DNA of 64,000 bases from an uncultured Fidelibacterota bacterium (GTDB lineage: Bacteria; Fidelibacterota; Marinisomatia; Marinisomatales; UBA1611): positions 1-64,000 of the forward strand of contig CAJWLO010000008.1 in assembly GCA_913043235.1 (NCBI GenBank), in the 5' to 3' direction. The stretch's first letter is position 1. Every line of letters begins with the position of its first letter. The translations under genes were made by a program, and so were the position numbers. The notes under the pieces are model-generated. The model worked only from the letters and a program-made list of their open reading frames with translations. It did no database searches and was not told the origin of the DNA. Of the stretch, positions 60,793-64,000 are shown piece after piece.

Positions 60793-61845
60793 TCAATCAA
60801 AGGATATAATCTTACCATGAACTGGAGCGAAAAATTCTTTTGGGTTTATACCTTTTTCTTCCATAACCTGTCTTAATTTCCTCGGAGGCTCATCTACCGG
60901 TTCTGTTGTTAATACAAAAGTTCCCCAGTGAATACCGATACTTTGTTTGGATTTCACATCCAGATGTATTTCCAATGCTTCCCGGGGATTGATGTGAAAA
61001 TTGCTCATGAACCACCGTGGATCATATCCACCAATGGGAATTGCAGAAAAATCAAATGGACCGGCCTTTTCACCAATTTCTTTAAACTGATACGCATTAT
61101 ATCCTGTATCGCCGGCAAACCAGAATTTGAATTTCTTATACTCCACTGCCCACGAAGCCCAAAGGGTATCAAATTCTTTTAGAACTGTTCGTTTGGACCA
61201 ATGCTGTGATGGCAGACAGGTAATTTTCAGACCTTCTACCAAGTCCTCATCCCACCAGTCGTATTCATTCACTTCAAAAATACCCTGCTCCTTGAACCAT
61301 GGTTTCAAACCAAGGGGCACAATCCACTTGGCACGATTACCAACTAGCATTACTGTATTGTAATCCAGGTGGTCATAATGATTATGGCTGATCAAGACTA
61401 GGTCGACCATACTTAAAATATTTTTATCAAGAGCTGGCGGTGTATATCTCTTTGGACCCGCAAATTGCACAGGAGAACAATATTCAGACAATATCGGGTC
61501 CGTCAGAATCAATTTTCCATCCAGGGAAAGTAACAAGGTTGAATGCCCGCCCCAGACTGCAAACCACTGCGGCGCATTTTCCAAATCATTAACGGTAAAT
61601 ACATTAATCTCTTTCTTTTCAATTTGATCAATATTCGGACGGTCTTCCATGATCATGTCTATCAAATCAACTAAGGACTTTTTTTCCTGATCAGGATCCA
61701 AGTAAGGATTTGTAAATCCTCTACTTGTGTGGTGGGTTTTGCTAGGTTCATAATAAGGATTCAAATTCCTTCCTTGAGGGATACCTATAATCACTGAAAA
61801 AATGATTACAGGTGCCAAATTTGATTTAATCAGAGAATAATACAT
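60793..61845 (-). CDS. MBL-fold metallo-hydrolase (NAPE-PLD/UlaG-like), intact
   Basis: 350 aa; FAVWGGHSTLLLSLDGKLILTDPILSEYCSP, LISHNHYDHLDYNTV, FWFAGDTGYN, IGIHWGTFVLTTEPVDEPPRKL. Confidence 0.9.
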   Translation of the reverse strand: MYYSLIKSNLAPVIIFSVIIGIPQGRNLNPYYEPSKTHHTSRGFTNPYLDPDQEKKSLVDLIDMIMEDRPNIDQIEKKEINVFTVNDLENAPQWFAVWGGHSTLLLSLDGKLILTDPILSEYCSPVQFAGPKRYTPPALDKNILSMVDLVLISHNHYDHLDYNTVMLVGNRAKWIVPLGLKPWFKEQGIFEVNEYDWWDEDLVEGLKITCLPSQHWSKRTVLKEFDTLWASWAVEYKKFKFWFAGDTGYNAYQFKEIGEKAGPFDFSAIPIGGYDPRWFMSNFHINPREALEIHLDVKSKQSIGIHWGTFVLTTEPVDEPPRKLRQVMEEKGINPKEFFAPVHGKIISFD

Positions 61846-61858
61846 TTCAATTAGTGGA

Positions 61859-64000
61859 TTAGACTAAAGGCGAAATGTTTACCATGGTTGATTTAAAACC
61901 AGGTGTCTTGCTACGTTTATCCGATTGTTCAGAAATTAGTGCATTACTTTCTGGGAAATAAGTAGCCACATTCCCAGGGGGAAGATCAAATCCTTTTACA
62001 GTTACATTTTCCATAGATCCAATATCATTATTAATTGTAACCTTATCTCCCTCCCTGAGATGTAGTGATAACATATCATTGGTATTCATCAAAACGATCC
62101 AGCGATGATCCACCTTTCTGTATGTGTCATATTCCTCATATATTATTGTATTGAATTGTCCTTCGCTGCGGATACTCGCCATCCGATATTGCCCTTTTTC
62201 CCCATTTAACTGTGGAATATCAACTGTTTTAAAAAGAGCTTTTTTATCGGGTGTGGTAAATTTTGGTTGGTGAAACGTCCGACCTTCAATCTGAAACTCT
62301 TCTCTGTTTTTATCTAGTAATTTAATCTTTTGAAACCCTGGGATTACATTCCCAATGAGATGTCGAATATTCCCATGGTTTTTAAAGCTAGAAAAATTTA
62401 TTTTTTCATTGCCAAAAAGATCTTCGGCAATTGTGGCGATAATTTCTACCTCAGAACGAACATTATCCAGTCGCACTTTTCCACCATCACTCATGCGCAC
62501 AAAATTGAACATGGATTCCTGTGTGGTGGGTTGCTTTTCTTCATCCCTTGCCGCTACAGGAAGGATTAGAGTGTTTTGGCCTTTACCGGAAAAATGGCCT
62601 TCATTCAAAGTGGTTGTCAGAAAAACTTTAAATGGAATATTCGCCAGGGCTTTATCTGAAAATTTTGTATCCGGTGAAGCCGCATAGAGATTTCCGCCCA
62701 TCATAAAGGCAAAATCAATTTCATCTCGCACTGCAGCCTGTAGACATGAAATAGTATCCATTCCAGGTGACTGAGGGTAGTTTAGATTAAGTTCCTTCTC
62801 TAATCTTTCCAGTATATTTTTATTAAGAGAAGGGGTCATACCCATAGAACCAATACCTTGGACATTGGAATGCCCTCTAAGCGGTAGCAATCCTGCATTA
62901 TTTTTTCCAACCATTCCACGAAGAAGAGCCAAGTTTACAATAGATTCCACATTCCCTACTCCATGTAAATGCTGAGTGATACCCATACTCCATGCAAAGA
63001 CTACATTATCTGCCTGGGCATATTCTTTAGCTAATTCCTCAATTTTTTTATGGCCAACACCAGATGAAAGCTCAATATCTTCCCAAGATGTAGAGATAAT
63101 ATCATCTGAAAAGATGCTATAACCATTGGTGTAATCTTGGATATATTTTTTATCCACAAGTTTTTGATTTATCAGGACTTTGGCAATACCTTTCAAAAGT
63201 GCAATATCACCTCCGATATGGGGCTGTACATAGTTGGTAGCAATTTCATGATCACCTAATAACATGGCACGCCAATCACTGGGAACCTTATAGTTTACTA
63301 AACCTGGCTCTCTTAATGGATTGACAATAATAACCTTCCCTCCCTTTCTACGGCAATTTAGGAGTTCTTTCATAAAACGTGGGTGATTGGAAGATGGATT
63401 AGCACCCTGGACCCAGATCATATCAGCATATTGCAAATTGTCAAGCAAAACTGTGGCAGTTCCGCTACCGATTGTACCGTTAAGTCCAGTTCCTGATGCC
63501 TGATGACAGTAATAAGAGCAGTTATTTATATTATTTGTCCCTAAAATTCTTGCAAATAACTGTAATAGAAAAGCTGCTTCATTGGATGATCTACCAGAGC
63601 TGTAAAAAAAGGTACGATTTGGATTAACATGATTTACGGCCTCTGTAAGTTTGCTCATAGCTTCCTGCCAGCTGATAGGTATATAATAATCTTTTTCCCC
63701 TTCATTCCATAAGGGTGTGTTAAGTCTACCAAGACGCTCCAAGTCTATAGGACGCATGGCTTTGAATTGTGCTATGGTATTATCATCGAACAACTTATCT
63801 GGAATTGGACTTTGTATATCAGTAAGTTGCGCCTGGATGCTCTTTTTACAGATTTCCGGAAAACTGTCAGTCTCATTTACCATCCCTCCCTTTTGACCGC
63901 CCATCCCCAACGCACAGGTTTTACATGTATTTTTAGAATTGATAGAATCAAAAAAATTTCTATACCCAACAGTCCGCGCTGTCTTAAGGGAGTCAACAAT
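61859..64000 (-). CDS. FdhF/YdeP-family molybdopterin-dependent oxidoreductase, truncated at window edge
   Basis: The track ORF starts at 63910, but the frame stays open to 64000: ...IVDSLKTARTVGYRNFFDSINSKNTCKTCALGMGGQKGGMVNE. TCKTCALGMGGQ, GSGTATVLLDNLQYADMIWVQGANPSSNHPRFM and MGMTPSLNK are typical of YdeP-like proteins. Confidence 0.9.
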   Translation of the reverse strand: MVDSLKTARTVGYRNFFDSINSKNTCKTCALGMGGQKGGMVNETDSFPEICKKSIQAQLTDIQSPIPDKLFDDNTIAQFKAMRPIDLERLGRLNTPLWNEGEKDYYIPISWQEAMSKLTEAVNHVNPNRTFFYSSGRSSNEAAFLLQLFARILGTNNINNCSYYCHQASGTGLNGTIGSGTATVLLDNLQYADMIWVQGANPSSNHPRFMKELLNCRRKGGKVIIVNPLREPGLVNYKVPSDWRAMLLGDHEIATNYVQPHIGGDIALLKGIAKVLINQKLVDKKYIQDYTNGYSIFSDDIISTSWEDIELSSGVGHKKIEELAKEYAQADNVVFAWSMGITQHLHGVGNVESIVNLALLRGMVGKNNAGLLPLRGHSNVQGIGSMGMTPSLNKNILERLEKELNLNYPQSPGMDTISCLQAAVRDEIDFAFMMGGNLYAASPDTKFSDKALANIPFKVFLTTTLNEGHFSGKGQNTLILPVAARDEEKQPTTQESMFNFVRMSDGGKVRLDNVRSEVEIIATIAEDLFGNEKINFSSFKNHGNIRHLIGNVIPGFQKIKLLDKNREEFQIEGRTFHQPKFTTPDKKALFKTVDIPQLNGEKGQYRMASIRSEGQFNTIIYEEYDTYRKVDHRWIVLMNTNDMLSLHLREGDKVTINNDIGSMENVTVKGFDLPPGNVATYFPESNALISEQSDKRSKTPGFKSTMVNISPLV

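Noticed and set aside
1-64000. CRISPR array, phage or transposon island
   Set aside because: No regularly spaced repeats, integrase, transposase or phage structural genes seen; the unusual content is metabolic.

Overview
AT-rich bacterial window, probably from a Gram-negative lineage of the FCB or Marinimicrobia/Neomarinimicrobiota type. That placement rests on a TonB-dependent receptor, a PorV/PorQ-like protein and T9SS-like C-terminal domains; the lineage itself is inference. It is almost entirely accessory sugar/glycan metabolism. I saw no rRNA, tRNA, CRISPR array or transposase. Main blocks: (1) a truncated glycosidase-like lipoprotein at the left edge, an SSS symporter, a frameshifted MBL-fold hydrolase, and a CotH-kinase-like secreted protein; (2) a xylose-type block on the minus strand (DUF5916 protein, xylB, xylA, a 1310-aa PmoA-like/dehydrogenase/cytochrome c protein, TMEM220-like, Gfo/Idh/MocA, MFS, aldose epimerase); (3) a divergent LacI regulator, GRP sugar transporter, ribokinase and PanB-like protein; (4) an ~18 kb unidirectional minus-strand locus (about 42249 to 24298) with ribokinase, two SUMF-like proteins, three paralogous secreted TIM-barrel-like proteins, a PhyH oxygenase, two ADP-ribosylglycohydrolase-family proteins and an Lpl-type ABC importer; (5) a TonB receptor / secreted partner / PorV operon behind a perfect 18-bp palindrome; (6) small lipoproteins, NIPSNAP, YhhN, YdcF and a second CotH; (7) a NagB/PIG-L-like fusion, SSS symporter and GHMP kinase; (8) an MBL-fold hydrolase and an FdhF/YdeP-type molybdopterin oxidoreductase truncated at the right edge. 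The best candidate for an undescribed system is block 4. Family calls are by eye from the translations; no database search was run.
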